Notes under the pieces: model-generated | The model's input: only the letters and a program-made list of their open reading frames with translations | Databases searched by the model: none | Told to the model about the DNA's origin: nothing | Part shown: positions 33,645-46,307 of the stretch, in pieces | Position numbering within the stretch: position 1 is the first letter of the stretch | How the letters are laid out: the number at the start of each line of letters is the position of its first letter | Assembly (NCBI GenBank): GCA_013339765.2 | Contig: CM023454.1 | Location: 138,009,293 to 138,073,292 of the forward strand | Reading direction: 5' to 3' | Length of the DNA stretch: 64,000 bases | From: Haemaphysalis longicornis | Taxonomy: Eukaryota > Arthropoda > Arachnida > Ixodida > Ixodidae | Translations under genes and position numbers: made by a program

Positions 33645-33715
33645 ATATTTTCCCTGCCGTGGGCGTAGTTAGACTACTGGCGATGATGACGCTGATGGCG
33701 ATGATGGTGACATGA
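33645..33715 (+). mobile_element. RTE 3' tail relic
   Basis: TTTTCCCTGCCGTGGGCGTAG followed by a GATGATG-type tail is a mutated copy of the RTE LINE end at 24545-24590. No coding sequence precedes it, so it is an extremely 5'-truncated insertion. Confidence 0.65.
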
Positions 33716-36700
33716 CTTAGATTTAATGAAAATTCAGTTGCTGTGAATCTTCGCTGTGAGTCATGCCCCTTCTATTGTCGCTCTGTTTTTTGCACTCTTT
33801 CCCTCATTATCCTGAAACATTGGAGGCGTTGGCATATGCACAAGTCTTCGCGTGCGTGGTATTAAGAAGCTGATTGTAATTTTATTCTGTGCGTTCAGAA
33901 TCGAAAGGACGGATGATTAACGCGTACAGAAAGGCCACCAGGCGATGACACCACCAGCGTTGTAGTGTGCGTGCCATTGGGTGGACTGCTATCCGATGCC
34001 TTTATGTAAGTATTTTGGACGCAGCGTCTTTGCAATGACCTTTTTACACCAGTTCCTTGATTCTCTCTTTAATTTTTGATGTGAACTTGAAGTGGTTGTT
34101 AAATGCCTCTGGAGCCTGCGTATGTCGCCAAGAAATCCTACGTCGTAGTAGGCGACGACAGAAGTACTCGTTTCAAAGTTTATACCTTCCACCCTGAACC
34201 AGAACAAAGAGGACATCATGGAATTTTACCACAAGCGACGCCACCAACACAACTGATGCTGTCCGTTCTCTCAGCGTTCCCCAGTACCCAAACAACCGTG
34301 ATAACTTTATTTTTCCTAGGAAGCAGTATATGTCTGTCCTTCTCCCCCGATTCCGCCCCCCTCCGGTCCTCCCCACCCCCGGTTTCATTCCCGTGAAGCC
34401 GATGCACTAGGCGCCGCTTCCATCCTCCTCCTCACCACCACCGACACCTTTTCACAACTGTTATTCGCCGCGAGCTCGACATGTAGGTGGCGACAGCGTC
34501 GCGCTGCTAGTGTGGATGCTCCGCTGAGCGGCCCATAAGAATGCACACTGTGGGCGCGCTTCGTGCCTTTTTCCCGCCGTATGTGCGCACGAAAGGTGCA
34601 AACAAGAGTGGTATGCTGTAGTTCGGTTCCTCAACGTTCAATGTACAGCATGGAAGCGGCAGTCAGTTTTCATTACTACGCCAAAAAAAGCGACGACTCA
34701 TCGGGAATTTCCGAATGGCCGCAATTGTGACAATGAACTTGTACGCTGTGGCTCGTAGCAAGCTCGATCTTTCCAGACTATGGCTTTGAGCCTTCACTAA
34801 AAGCATAAATAGAAACAAATCAGGAAGCCTCGATCTCTGAAATTCAGTTTACAACGGCAATCTCAATTGCTTTGACTGGTAGCATGACGCATTCTTGCAT
34901 TTGTGGGATGCCCTGAAATGGTAACACTACCTAACTGCCCCGAAATTCTTTCTAAGAGCTTACGATATTTTTTGTGTGTTCAAAAGGCAACATAAAATTA
35001 CTGAATTTTGATCAGCGCAGAGATATAAATGTAACCGCTCTAACGGGTCTTTTAAATGAAATTTTAACGACTCTGAAGGAAGGTTTGATGAATAACGGTT
35101 TCGGATCCCTTATTTACGGCTTTCATCGCAAGTGAACTTGCGAATTGAATTGCCAACGCACGCAGTACAATCAAAATCTTATGTTTAGCTAGGTTTTCGC
35201 TAAGTGACGAGCAGTTTACAGTGTGCAAACCAAGCTTCTGGGACCTCACAGTGAGCACAAATTTTCTGTTACGGCTGCTGTGTTGACCATTTGCGTTCCT
35301 TTTAAAATCTCACAGGTGCCTGCAACAGCGAGATGTGTTCGCATTCTTGCGTATAAGGTCGCTTACGAACCCTAAAGATGGCAATAAATGAAGTTGCGCT
35401 GTTGCAGATGTAGTAAAACATTTTTTTTTTTTAGTTCTCGTTGCGAATCAGCGCAACGGGTTCCCGGTAACTACTTTGTTTTGTAAACTGAATATCGCTT
35501 TTGTCTTGGCATTTAGTTCTTGAGGATTGGTTAAAAAATGAAATTTTATGCATTTAGTTTTTTTTTTCGGGACGGGGTGGGGTGGGAGGGGGGGGGGAGG
35601 TCCTGCCAACGTTGCAAGGGCAGCGAGAAGAGAACGCATGTAACGCGAAAAGCCAAACTAGGGTTATCAGTATTACTTACAATCGAAACTACAATAGGCG
35701 TCGTGTTCTGTAGCGGTGAAAAAGCAGTACGTATTTACAAAACTGATTAACCCCCCCCCCCCTTTGGTCCGGGATTGTTCATGAATTGTGGCTCGCCTTT
35801 TTCAAAATTGTATTGAAAGCAAGCATTGTGGGAAAAAAAATGGCACACACCGCTCACACATGTGGGCAACAACGCGCATTATATTACGCGTTTTCTCCTC
35901 TTTCTTTAAACTTACGTCCACCTTAAGAGGTTAAGACGTGACCATATTAGGCATTTACTTATGCTGAGTGAGACACGTTTATGGACAAGGTGATTCATGT
36001 CGGATTTGAAAATGATATATATGAAAATGACACACGAAATGCCACATGACAGACGCAAACTCATAACTGCTTAATTTTACCTAAACATCCCCCCTAAATA
36101 CTCTTGCGCATCCATAGAAACGTATTTTAAATAATACGTAAAATTAGCAACTCGATACAGTTGAATAAATGTTTATTCCTCCTCCTCAGCATAAACAACG
36201 ACTGTCGAAAAATGGTATTCATTTCAGGTAAGGTACGGGAAGGGCACGATCACACAGGCGCTTGCGGGTGTAAAATAGGTGTCCGGTAATGTATGGGCGA
36301 TAGCGCACGGGTCGTGTGCAGTGTAAATGTTTTTGTTTGTTTCTTCTTTCTATAAGGACACAGCGCAATTTTACAATGGTGTGGAATTTGCACGCGTATG
36401 CACAGGTCTTGTCGCTGCTTACCCGTTTCGCGTACTATACTTTTATCCTCTAAATAATCACCACGCCACCTTCAAAAAGCACCCTTCGACGTTCCCGAAA
36501 CGGCAGACGACTGCACTCAACAATACGAAAAGTGCGATGTGTGGAAGCAATGTTTATAACAAGTTTCACTCTCAAGCGGTGACCAGGGCGAAGATGTCTC
36601 GTGGAATTATAAACCAGCGCATTAACCCGCAACGGCCGCTGATTATTGCGTTTCTAGAGGAAATGCGCAAGCAGAGGTGATTATGTCATTGCTTACTGAC

Positions 36701-37811
36701 AAACGAGCACACATATTGGTTGTTTTGTCGTGTGCAGCACACGTCTTGCGCCGCGCGCAACGTGAAAAAGCAGACGACGCGAGAGCGCCATCCACACTAG
36801 GAGCGGTTCGTCCGGCCGCCGCCAGGGGCCGACTGTGTTTGCGCTCGGGGCGAATACCCCTAACGACACACCGATGCATCTTTCGTAAGTTGAGAATACG
36901 GCTGATAATGCCAGAGAGGCTTTACCCACTGATCTCAACTAGGGTTGCTTCATGGCGCTTCGAGCTGTCCGGCGCACGGCCGACGGACGTTCGAGCGCTC
37001 GTCTCGGTAGTCGGGCAAATGGCCGCCGTTCTAGCAGAGCGCATGCTACGTATGGGCTGGTTTCGCGCGCATTCCGTTAAAAATGCGTGCTTGTTGCGCC
37101 GTCAACTGCACAAGCAGACCAGAGAAGTCGTCTGAGAAAACGTTCAACTTGGAGGTATTACAATATTCTGTATGACGTGCGTGATACGCAGTGAAACGAA
37201 AATGTCATAACAGTGGCGTTTTTAAGCTGTGGCTCTTGTTACGCAGATTCCGTCGCTCTAAGCCGGGTTTATACCGGCATTGGGTGGCAAACTTAAGAAG
37301 AGACACATTGGCCTCCATCCCCAGGCAGCCGGCTCCGCAGTGACCACTTTACTGACAACTGTTTTGACAGAACGGCCGCACGAACTCAGCTACAGCCTGA
37401 CGCCATGCCCACGTTGTTTTCTTTCCCGAAGTATCTATAAAAGGTATAGTACGACATGGCTCGGCATTTTGGTATAGGTGCCCTGAAAAAAAAATAATAA
37501 TACTGTTCGGCCATCGCAGTTTGCTCGTTTAGCGTTTGTATAACTTCCCCTGCAGTTGATGCTACGTTTATTAGACAGTGAAATCGCCTGCATGGGCGCT
37601 ACCTTTTTTCGTAGTATATTTGCCGAGTCGCTTTAAAAATGCCGCCCTACAAATTACCTCGGAGCACAATAAAATCTACATGGAGCTGTGAAAAGCTGTG
37701 AAACCATGTACTGTGAGCAATGAAACGCAATTGGAAAAACATCTCCATTACGTTACAAAGCGCGAGATCTTAATTTTTTTATTTCAATTTTTGAAATGCG
37801 GCTATGTGCAT
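33716..37811. other. unassigned DNA with G and C runs
   Basis: No gene recognised in 4.1 kb. Visible are a G10 run at 35588-35597, a C12 run at 35751-35762, and a moderately CpG-rich stretch at about 36700-37120. The longest open frame there (36677-37135, +) shows no domain. Confidence 0.5.
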
Positions 37812-37813
37812 TA

Positions 37814-38540
37814 CCGTATTTGCTCGCATAATGATCGTACTCACGTAATGATGGCACCCCGAAAATTTGTCGTGGAAATAGGATTTTCTTTTATTTCCCG
37901 CGCAATGATCGCACCCTGAACTTGCCGCAGCCATGTGTCGTATGCGTGCCAAGTACAGACGACGATGGTCGTGCTTCCCTTAGTTTCCTACTATTTCAAA
38001 GCGGATATGGATACGTTAATTCCGCGGACTTGCCCATATTAGGGATATCGGCAGGCGTGAGTTCATTATTGGTGCGGAAGAAACTCTCACTAAATTCACA
38101 TAATGAACTCACAAGACAAAGAAGAAAACGCGCTCGGCTTGCTGCGTCGGAAGCAGTGTCGTGTTGTTCCATACTGTGACAGCAGCAGCCACTTATTGGT
38201 TGACCTGTTCTCACATCGCAGCGAACTCGTTCTGGCGCGTTCGGTAATTCATGAAAAACACTGCATTCTGCGTCACTGTGTAACGTGGCGCGGTTGTGTA
38301 ACGTAACGTGGCTGTGTAACGTGGCGGTGTAACATGGCGGTGGTCCGTGGAGTTTTAATATGGTTTTATTTATTATGTTTGTTATGTTCATGAGACCTAT
38401 CATAAAACGTCTTACTTGCAATTGCGTTTTCTGCACTGAAACTTTTTCGCGTAAAATTTACCTCGCTTAACGATCGCACACCTAAATTGGCATCATAATT
38501 TTTGGGGAAAAAAGTGCGATCATTACGCGAGTAAATACGG
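37814..38540. mobile_element. TA-flanked MITE (pogo/mariner type)
   Basis: It begins CCGTATTTGCTCGCATAATG and ends with the inverse CGAGTAAATACGG, flanked by TA at 37812-37813 and 38541-38542. The inverted repeats are about 30-50 bp. Inside is a minisatellite of GTGTAACGTGGCG units at about 38270-38345. A frame near 37930-38175 (+) has no recognisable transposase domain. Confidence 0.75.
38270..38345 (+). repeat. minisatellite inside MITE
   Basis: Four imperfect units based on GTGTAACGTGGC(G) lie in tandem. Unit length varies from about 14 to 22 bp. Confidence 0.7.
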
Positions 38541-38542
38541 TA

Positions 38543-39560
38543 TGTATTTCAGTGGTGCTATGATAGCTGTCTAAGATGCTAGGGGTATAATTCCCAAACA
38601 CACATATGCTTGAATTCATACTGTAAAGGATTCCGATTTAGTGACCTTCAAAGGTTAAACAGGAGCAAGCTGCGCACAGTCATTTTCAGGTTTTTTTTTT
38701 TGTCGGCACGTAGCAAACCTCAAATCGGTTCTTCTGTTTCAGGCAGCTTCCTCCGTGTTGATATCCAACTCACTTAGCTGGTTGATTTTCGGATTATCCA
38801 AGTCCTTTCACGGCTGGTAATTTATTGTTTTCTACTAATACAAGTCTCTTCACACGACTCTTAATTTATTGTGAGTCGTGCATCTTAACACGAATCACAA
38901 AGTCCACTCGCTAACATAAGTCCCGTCTGACCTGCGTCGTCTCCTCTCAAACCAAGACCCAAGTGGCATTTTCGTTCTCGTTGGCAATTGGATTCTGCTT
39001 CATGTTAACGTCGCTATTTCAACATATCAAAAGTGGCGAACTGAAGGCTATGTGTATCGCCAAAATGCAATAAAGTGAGAACAAAATGCCAAAATACGCC
39101 AATGGGGACGCTTATCATTGGTTTTAAAAGCGTAGCAGACGCCCGACTTCCGGGACGAGCCGTTGCACTTCCTGTGGCCATGCGCGCGCCCGGCCGCGAC
39201 AGCGCGAAGCGCCATCCAGCAACTAAGTGGAGATCAGTGCCTTTACCAGATGATTTCGGGTAATCTAAAGAAGCGCGAATTGGCGTCAAAACGACGTAGC
39301 CGCTGCCGCCGAACGTTTTGCCAGAACTTCCACTTCGTGTAGTGGTTACGAATTCCACCAGGATGTAGGGCAACTTTTGGGCTTTGGACGCCATAGTGAG
39401 CCCATAATTGTTCTTCAGATTGAAATGCTTTCCGAGCGACATTCTCCCCAGTGTGTTTCGCGCCAAAGCAGACGCTAATCACTGGATGCCAGATAACGCG
39501 TGCACGGTTTGGTGTGGAAGGAGGGGGCTGCATACTAAGCTAGGCTTCATGCTTGTACAG
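38543..39560. other. unassigned DNA
   Basis: No gene recognised. A minus-strand frame at 39014-39466 (150 codons) and an overlapping one at 39243-39533 show no family motif. Confidence 0.5.
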
Positions 39561-39564
39561 ACGA

Positions 39565-39690
39565 CACGCCTTCCGTGCTGGTGGGAGATTTAAATGTTGA
39601 AATCTCAAACCTCAATGCGACATGTCAGCTGTCCAACATGGTCGACTGTTTTGGGTTTGTCTTGGGGTGTTACAGTGTCATTAACATGCT
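39565..39690 (+). pseudogene. possible endonuclease fragment (VGDLNVEI)
   Basis: One frame reads TDDTPSVLVGDLNVEISNLN and then diverges. The VxVGDxNV core resembles the GDFN motif of AP-type endonucleases of retroelements or of Helitron-associated endonucleases. It is too short to place, and there is no flanking support. Confidence 0.3.
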
Positions 39691-39699
39691 TACGGGGCA

Positions 39700-40450
39700 A
39701 CTGAAGGTAACGTGGTTAGCGATAGAATAAAGCTAAAGTCTTTCCATGTTTATCTCGCCATCGTACGGAAGAGTGTCAAATTTTTGGAGGAAGAAGAGTG
39801 GGAAGTAAAAGTGCGTCAGGCCGCACCGGAGCGCGAATGGGCGCGTACCAAAAAAAAGCCGCTGGCGGCGCCGTTCCCCCCGCAAGTTCCAGCTCTCCGT
39901 GTAGCTGCAAATCTCTTGAGGATTAACTTTCGGCTTGATCCGCGGAACTGAGCCACTATTTCTAGTTTAGGTTCAATGGCTTTCAAAGCGGCACTTTCGT
40001 CAGTGTCGTTTACTGTGGGCATGTGCACATCACTGGTAGTCGGTAAATGCGTGGAGGGGTGGGGAGTGGAAATGGGGTGGGCATGCACGCGAAGATAGGT
40101 ATTCACTCATGACATGACCGTTAAATTTGGGCGTCAAACGGCCCATCTGGCGTACTTCTTTGTCGAGCTCAGTAACACACAGCAACACGCCTATGGTGCG
40201 GTATGTAGCCTGACAGGCCTTTTTTTGTGCGCTGGAATAAAGCTGGAGTCCTTCAAAGTTTCATTCAGCTAATTTGCTAAGAAGTGTGCTCAATGGGAAA
40301 TTACTAAGAAACAAATTTTATATTTCCACTGCGTGTACTGCGTCCTGCTTCACAGGTCTTCCTTTTTCACACAGTGGAAGGGCACGAATTTTTCATATGC
40401 GAAAGACACTCAAATGTGGCTGCAGCACCCTGAATCGGTTTGCTTGGGTA
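39700..40450. other. unassigned DNA
   Basis: No gene, terminal repeat or RNA recognised. Confidence 0.5.
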
Positions 40451-40456
40451 ACAAGT

Positions 40457-40570
40457 TGATGATGATAATGATGATGATGTTTGAATTTTAATGGCGCAAG
40501 GCCAACTAGGGCAAACAGCGGCAAGTAAGTGTTTTGATGAATAGGTAACAATTTGGACAACCAAGAGAGA
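40457..40570 (-). mobile_element. I-like LINE 3' tail, minus strand
   Basis: Read on the minus strand this is GCCTTGCGCCATTAAAATTC followed by CATCATCAT repeats. It matches the end of the plus-strand I-like LINE at 46150-46203. Only about 100 bp are present, so it is a very short 5'-truncated insertion lying head-to-head with the next element. Confidence 0.7.
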
Positions 40571-40930
40571 CGGGGCAACTGTATACTAAGCTATGATTCA
40601 GATTAAAAAGCAGTGAGAGCTATCTGTCGTCGTAAAGGCTTAAATTCTCAACTCCACCGCATGGGGCACCTTGAGCAATCTTAGTGACCGTGCTGGCGAC
40701 ACCGCGGACCCCGAGCCCCCAAACATAAGCTGGATCCAACCGTGGTACTTGTAGGGTAGAAACCGCAAATGGTGGCCGTCGGATCCCACGTCAAGCTCCG
40801 GCGGATGAGCTCCCTGTCTGTTTACCAGGAAGGGAGCTCCGGGACCTCTTCAGCTATCAGGGTAAGGCTGACGAAGAAAGCACCCCCGTCTCCCTGCTGT
40901 TATACTATGCCATATGGTAAATTCTAAACA

Positions 40931-40941
40931 CCCCCCCCCCC
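40931..40941 (+). repeat. C11 homopolymer
   Basis: Run of 11 cytosines in the presumed leader or ORF1 start of the second I-clade LINE. Confidence 0.9.
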
Positions 40942-41029
40942 AAACGTGATCGACCCCGGAAAGGGGCCGCAGCGAAGTACCTTTTCCCCCATTGCCATCT
41001 TTAGGTTTTCCTGAACTGGACAATTAGTC

Positions 41030-42323
41030 TCGATTTCTTCTAATGAATCACTCAGTACAGGCCACCCTCTTGCTTCGCAGTCAGTCTTCTTGATCGGAAA
41101 CTATCTTGAAGCCATAATAAGAAAATCATATAAGGCCAAAAAACAAACGACTGGTGAACTCCTGATCGGGGTAAATGACAAACAGCAGTCCACAAAGCTT
41201 CTAGCTGAGACTAGACTGGCTGATCTAGAAATCAGGGTCACACCCCATTGGAGCCTCAACAGCTCCCAGGGTGTCATATCCGAGGCAGATCTTTTGAACG
41301 AAACGGATGATGATCTCCTTGCGGGCTTGAAGGATCAGGTCTTCACTGTCGTGAGACGCATCACTATCCGCAGAGACGACAAAGAGATTACCACCAAGCA
41401 CAGTATCTTGACTTTTGACCGCGCAGTTCTTCCACAACATGTAAATGCAGGTTTTATCCATTGCTCCCTCCGCCCCTACATCCCGAACCCGCGGCGCTGT
41501 TTTAAGTTCCAGCTGTTTCGGGCACGGCCTAAACTCTTGCCGTTACCGAACGGCGTGTGCAAAATGCGCGTCGCATGACCATCCGAGCGACAACTGCCCA
41601 TGCGAGACCCTCTCTTCTGTGAACTGCAGGGGCCGCATGCAGCCTACTTCCGCAAGTGCGAAAAATTTCAAATGGAAAAAAAGATAATCAACATCAAGTT
41701 AACTGAGAACATCACCTACCAAGAGGCGCGGAAGTTGTTGGCCTCTTTCCCCCTGGGAGGTGCGCCGACGCAGCTCGCCGGGGACGGAGCGGCGTCTAGT
41801 TTTGGAGGAAATAGAGTTCCCTGAGTCGGAGTTGGTCGCGCCTCCACCCCCCTGGGTTGCCTAATGCAGCCCAACCCCGCACCACACCGGTTGCTGAGGC
41901 TGCAGCGGCTCTGGTGCCAACGGTCTCTGTTCGGACCGATGCCGCTCCCACCTCTGCCTCGCCGTCCTCCAGTGCGTTGGAGGGTGCCGAAGGGATGGAC
42001 ACCGGGGGTTCCGCATCGGCTCCCACCGCCACCCCACCGCCCGTGCAACATCTGGCGCCCCCGACGGCCGTGGCGGTGGCAACTCAAACGAAGGGCTTGA
42101 GAAGAGAGGCCAAGTCCGGGGGCCCGGTTCGTTGGGCACACCCAGGACATCGAATGATGAGATGAACGTAGCGCCGTGGTTGCCTGCGACGCAGCGCAAA
42201 GAGCGCCCTCCGACGTCCAAGCCTACAGAAAGGCCAAAAAGCCCAATCCCAGAATCACAGCCCCGAAAGACGACACATGAACACACATACACGCAGACTC
42301 CAGTGGCTTCTAGATCTCCATAA
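41030..42323 (+). pseudogene. I-clade ORF1 (Gag-like), second family
   Basis: From about 41090 the frame reads GNYLEAIIRKSYKAKKQTTG, ADLEIRVTPHWSLNSSQGV and TTKHSILTFDRAVLPQHVN, then the start of a zinc knuckle RRCFKF, where the second Cys is Phe. A frameshift near 41520 gives FGHGLNSC and a second knuckle CAKCASHDHPSDNC (CX2CX4HX4C). A third frame contains ENITYQEARKLLASF. A Pro/Ala-rich part follows, and a Lys/Pro-rich end stops at 42321-42323. The architecture is that of I/Jockey Gag-like proteins that package element RNA. Confidence 0.8.
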
Positions 42324-42843
42324 TGGCAGAGAAAATATTTTTCAAAGAAACTGTAGAGGCCTCTTTAAAAATCTTGATGTTGTCTATGCGATATTGCATT
42401 CGAACCAGCCACGTGTGATGTGTCTTCAGGAAACACATTTCAATTCCAATCACACAAATTTCTTGAATAGATACATGGTATTCAGAAAGGACAGGTATGG
42501 CTGCACACACTCTTCTGGCCGTGTGGCCATAATCGCCCGCAAATCGTTAGCATGCCACCCTGTCACGTTGAACACTGTCCTTGAGGCTGTAGCAATTCGC
42601 ACAATATTATTTAATAGGTTGATAACGGTATGCTCCACAGACATTCCTGCTGACCTTGCACGCTTGAGTTCTGACTTCGAAGCTCTAATTGACCAGCTGC
42701 CCGAACCATATAGCCTAACAGGAGAACTTAATGCACACAATTCTCTTTTGGGCTCTTCTCGCACGGATGCCCTAGGTCGCCTGATAGAGAGGTTTTTAAC
42801 ATTCTCGGGAGCATGCCTTTTCAGCAAGAAACAGCCTACATAG
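42277..42843 (+). pseudogene. I-clade ORF2 endonuclease, second family
   Basis: It overlaps the ORF1 end by 47 bp. NCRGLFKNLDVV, VMCLQETHF (catalytic Glu present) and SGRVAIIARKS are seen. The GDFNAHN motif reads GELNAHN, with catalytic Asp changed to Glu at 42724-42726. DALGRLIERFL follows and the frame ends at 42841-42843. The SDH end of the domain is not legible beyond the frame break. Confidence 0.78.
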
Positions 42844-42887
42844 CATAGCATAGGACACAACACATACTCCTACGCTCCTACCTTGAC

Positions 42888-43568
42888 TTGGCTACTCGTC
42901 CTGCAGTTCTCTTTCAATGTCTTGAGTGGGGTGTGGGCATGGACCCATATGGTAGGGACCACTTCTCCACTTCTTTAACATACATAGGTGAAGGCCCATG
43001 CAGCCACTGTTCTCACAGCAGGTTTAATGAATCAAAATCAAACTGGAGCACATTCAAAGAAACATCTAAACTACACCACACAACCATAAAACACCTACAC
43101 GTGGAGGACGCAGCCAAGCTCATCAAGGCGCACATACTCGACTCCGCCGAAAAGTCCATTCCCCAGACCTCCAGTGCGCCCTGCAACCCAAGGAGGCCCT
43201 GGTGGAAGGAGGGCTTTAGGCGGGCGCAAGAGGCGCAGAAGAAGGAGTGGGGTGTCCTTCGCCGGTACCCCGAGTCAGATAATCTTATTTCCTTTAAACA
43301 GGCAAAGGCTCCTGAGCAGCGTGTGCGTCGTGAGGCGGAAAGGGAAAGTTGGCGCGCCTTCCTCACTTCCATCAACTCATACACCGGCACTCACAAAGTA
43401 TGGACGCGAATACGCAAACTAAAAGGACAAGAGACACACAGCCTGCCACTCGTTAGCAAACAGGGTACACACTCGAAGACCAGGCCAACACGCTTGCACG
43501 CACTTCGAACACGTGTCGAGCTCAGCACACTACAGCAGCACTTTCATTCAACGCAAAGCATCATGTGA
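42888..43568 (+). pseudogene. I-clade ORF2 linker, second family
   Basis: It begins near the SDH region, where GMDPYGRDHFSTSL appears to retain DH, and continues into a basic helical linker (WWKEGFRRAQEAQKKEW, FKQAKAPEQRVRREAERESW). Such linkers precede the RT fingers in I-like LINEs. A frameshift at its end leads to the RT. Confidence 0.65.
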
Positions 43569-43603
43569 GAAGAAGTCCTTGCGAGACAATAATAAGTCGA
43601 ACT

Positions 43604-44935
43604 CATGTTATAATACCCCCTTTTCAGTTTATGAGCTGAAGGTCGCATTCGGTACTTGTAAACCTTCAGCTCAAGGTGCAGACAGGATTTTATACACAAT
43701 GATACATTTACATGCAACACACTTGAAACACTTCTTCACCTCTACAATAAAACATTTCTTTGTGGGCACATTCCATGCTCTTGGAGGGAGGACATAGTAG
43801 TGGCTTTCCCAAAGCAAGGAAAGGACCCTTGCTTTCCTGCCAGTTATCGTCCCATTGCCTTGACAAGCTGCCTGTGTAAGCTCCTCGAGAAGATGATAAA
43901 CAGTAGACTTGTGGACTTTTTAGACTAGAATGGTCTTCTCGAGAGCTGCCAGGCAGGCTTCAGGGCATGGCGATCTACCAACGATCAACTCGTTGCATTA
44001 GAGTCTTGTATCCAAGATGCTTTCCTCCACAAGCTGTATGACAGTATTCTTTGATCTTGAAAAAGCGTACGATACCACGCGGTGGTATGGCATCCTAAGT
44101 GACCTGAAGTGCTTCGGCATGTCGGGTAACATGCTGAACACACTTGCCAGCTACTTGTCTGAAAGAACGTTTCGTGTGCGAGTTGTAACTGCACTCTCCA
44201 GGGCCCATGTGCAGGAAAATGGCGTGCCGGAAGGCGGAGTTTTGAGTTGCACTCTCTATATTGTAAAAATGAATTCAGTCAGCAAAGCATTGCCACCATC
44301 AATTTCCTGCTCAATCTATGTAGACGACGTGCAACTATCCTTTAACTCTTGTAACCTGTCTATCTGCGAGCGCCAAGTCAAGCTTGGTGTTAACAAGCTG
44401 GCTGGGAAGATAGCAGTGGTTTTAAATTTAATCCAGGAAGGTGTACTTATGTTTTGTTTTCGAAAAGGCGTGGCATTCCGCCTTATCCAGACATCAAACT
44501 CAATGGTCTCTCAATTCCAGTCAGAAACAAACAAAAGTTTTATGTGTAGTCCTTGACAAAAAGCTCACATTCGGTCCACATATAAGAACTTAAACATAAA
44601 CGCTTGAAGGCAATGAATACTTTAGGCTTCTCTCCCACTCTTCATATGCTGCTGACAAACAACTTCTTTTACGTGTTTTACTAGCCTGATAGGTTCACGA
44701 TTAGACTAGGGAAGTGTTATTTATGGGTCAGCAAGTAAACGACCCTCAAAATGCTGGACCCAGTGCTTCATCTGGGGCTCCGCCTGGCATGTGGCGCCTT
44801 CCGCACTAGCCCGGTCGGAAGCCTGTATGCGGAGTGTAATAAGTGGAACCTACAATGCCAGCGTGCTTACACAGATCTCCTTTATGCTTTTAAAATTTCA
44901 TCCATGCCTCACCATTTTTATATCTGTTTTTTATG
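43604..44935 (+). pseudogene. I-clade reverse transcriptase, second family
   Basis: RT motifs occur in changing frames: FSVYELKVAFGTCKPSAQGAD, VVAFPKQGKDP, SYRPIALTSCLCKLLEKM, CQAGFRAWRSTNDQL, FDLEKAYDTTRWYG, GVPEGGVLSCTLY and SIYVDDVQLSF. The active site is YVDD at 44317-44328, a normal variant. The thumb region near 44751 has LDPVLHLGLRLACGAFRTSP and SLYAECNKWNLQCQRAY. Several stops (43926, 44554 and others) and frameshifts make it inactive. Confidence 0.8.
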
Positions 44936-46032
44936 ATACATTCCTTGACTGAACTCCTCCTAAATCGACCATCGTTCTCTGCGCCCTTCTCTTACAGAGT
45001 TAGAGAGGAAGCGTCAGAGCTTGCTCTCTCCTTTTTAGATACCATCCAAACTTCTCTAACAGATTTTATAGCACCATGGCATCTTTGCCCTGTATCATGC
45101 GACACGTCTTTCACACATGTAGATAAAAACCGAGCTCCTACATATGCAATTCTGCAGCATTTCTTGTATTTGCAGCAGAAGTATCAATGTTCTGAATCTT
45201 ATACGGACACCTCTAAAACAGCCACCTCTGTGTCCGGCGCGGCGCATGGGCACGGCCTTAATGACACTAGAACTCTGAATAGTCATACTAGTATCTTTAC
45301 GGCAGAGGCTTATGGTGTACTTCGTGTTGTTAATCACATCCTTCAAAGTCACATTCCGCAATCCATTATACATACAGATTACCTCAGTGTTGTGCGGCCA
45401 TTGTCATCAATAAAGTCTTCCAAAAACAATGTTCTCAATCTGATAATCAAGGGTATTATATCTGTGCATGTCCACAAATTTGAACTGGTTTTTTGCTGGG
45501 TCTCTGGCAACTGTGGTATTGCCGGGAACGAAGCCGTGGATCGAATGGCTGCTGCTGCTACACTTTCGAATGCAGTACACATAATCACATTACCCTACAC
45601 CGACGTGAAGCCACACATCAGACAACAACTTCGCAAGACATGGTAAACACACTGGAGTGAACAAACACAAGTTACACGTAATAAAACCATACTTGGGACC
45701 ATACACCACTTACACACGCAATAGATACACTGAAGTCGCTTTGGCTAGATTACGGATGGGGCACAAACATGTAACGCACTCGCACCTCCAAATGGATCGC
45801 CAAGACCTCTGTGCAGCAGGTGCGGAGAGGCCCTATCCGTGATCCACACCCTCATACAATGCAAGGCACCGGAAACAACACGACACAGACACTTCTCACA
45901 ACTATACAGAGAACACATTGCACTACACCCATCATACTTTTTAGGGGACGACCCCATAATCACTAACGAGCGTACTTTTAAGTTTCTTAGCGAAGTCAAG
46001 TTTTTAAATCTCATTTCTTATCATGCACCTTG
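44936..46032 (+). pseudogene. RNase H domain and C terminus, second I family
   Basis: The RNase H motifs are YTDTSKTA (first Asp), SIFTAEAYGVL (Glu), IIHTDYLSVV (Asp) and GNEAVDRMA (last Asp). The conserved His in the GHCGI motif is Asn here (45509-45511). The frame closes at 45644-45646; after a shift the C terminus includes CSRCGEALSVIHTLIQC, a CxxC...HxxxxC zinc motif, then PSYFLGDDPII, and ends at TGA 46030-46032. RNase H removes the RNA template in I-clade LINEs. Confidence 0.82.
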
Positions 46033-46149
46033 ACAACCTGACCATTTACACCAGTCATCTTGATTACGTTGTGTTTTACATTGCTTATTTTTACTGAAAT
46101 GTGCTAGTTTTACTTTCATTTCGCTCTCATATAATCCCTTTTGTTTGGC

Positions 46150-46203
46150 GCTCTTTGCCCTTAGTCGGTCTTGCGCCATTAAAACCCAAACATCATCATC
46201 ATA
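46150..46203 (+). other. I-like 3' end with CAT tail
   Basis: TTGCGCCATTAAAACCCAAA followed by CATCATCATCAT marks the 3' terminus of the second I-clade LINE. The same end, reversed, is at 40457-40530. Confidence 0.75.
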
Positions 46204-46307
46204 AATTCTCAACTCCCGTAGACTTTCTATCCGCGCGTGCAAAAATTACGCTGAACTATTTCAAAAATATGCTTATTTTGATGAAAACGTACAAACATAA
46301 CTAAATA

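Larger units (their letters stand above)
40640..46203 (+). mobile_element. Second I-clade LINE (RNase H type), near full length
   Basis: ORF1 with zinc knuckles, then endonuclease, RT, RNase H and a C-terminal Cys/His motif, ending in GCGCCATTAAAACCCAAA plus CATCATCAT. Unlike the I element at 19793-32040 it is not interrupted, and its proteins differ clearly, so it is another family. The 5' boundary is uncertain. Numerous stops and frameshifts show it is inactive. Confidence 0.85.

Noticed and set aside
36677..37135. 152-codon plus-strand frame in a CpG-richer stretch
   Set aside because: No domain, no supporting splice or start context, and the opposite strand is equally open.
38270..38345. 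CRISPR-like repeat array
   Set aside because: Units are adjacent and imperfect without spacers, and the genome is eukaryotic.
37996..38436. 146-codon minus-strand frame
   Set aside because: It lies entirely in a MITE and runs through a minisatellite.
41716..42292. Overlapping GC-rich frames on both strands
   Set aside because: These are shadows of the Pro/Ala-rich part of the second I-clade ORF1.
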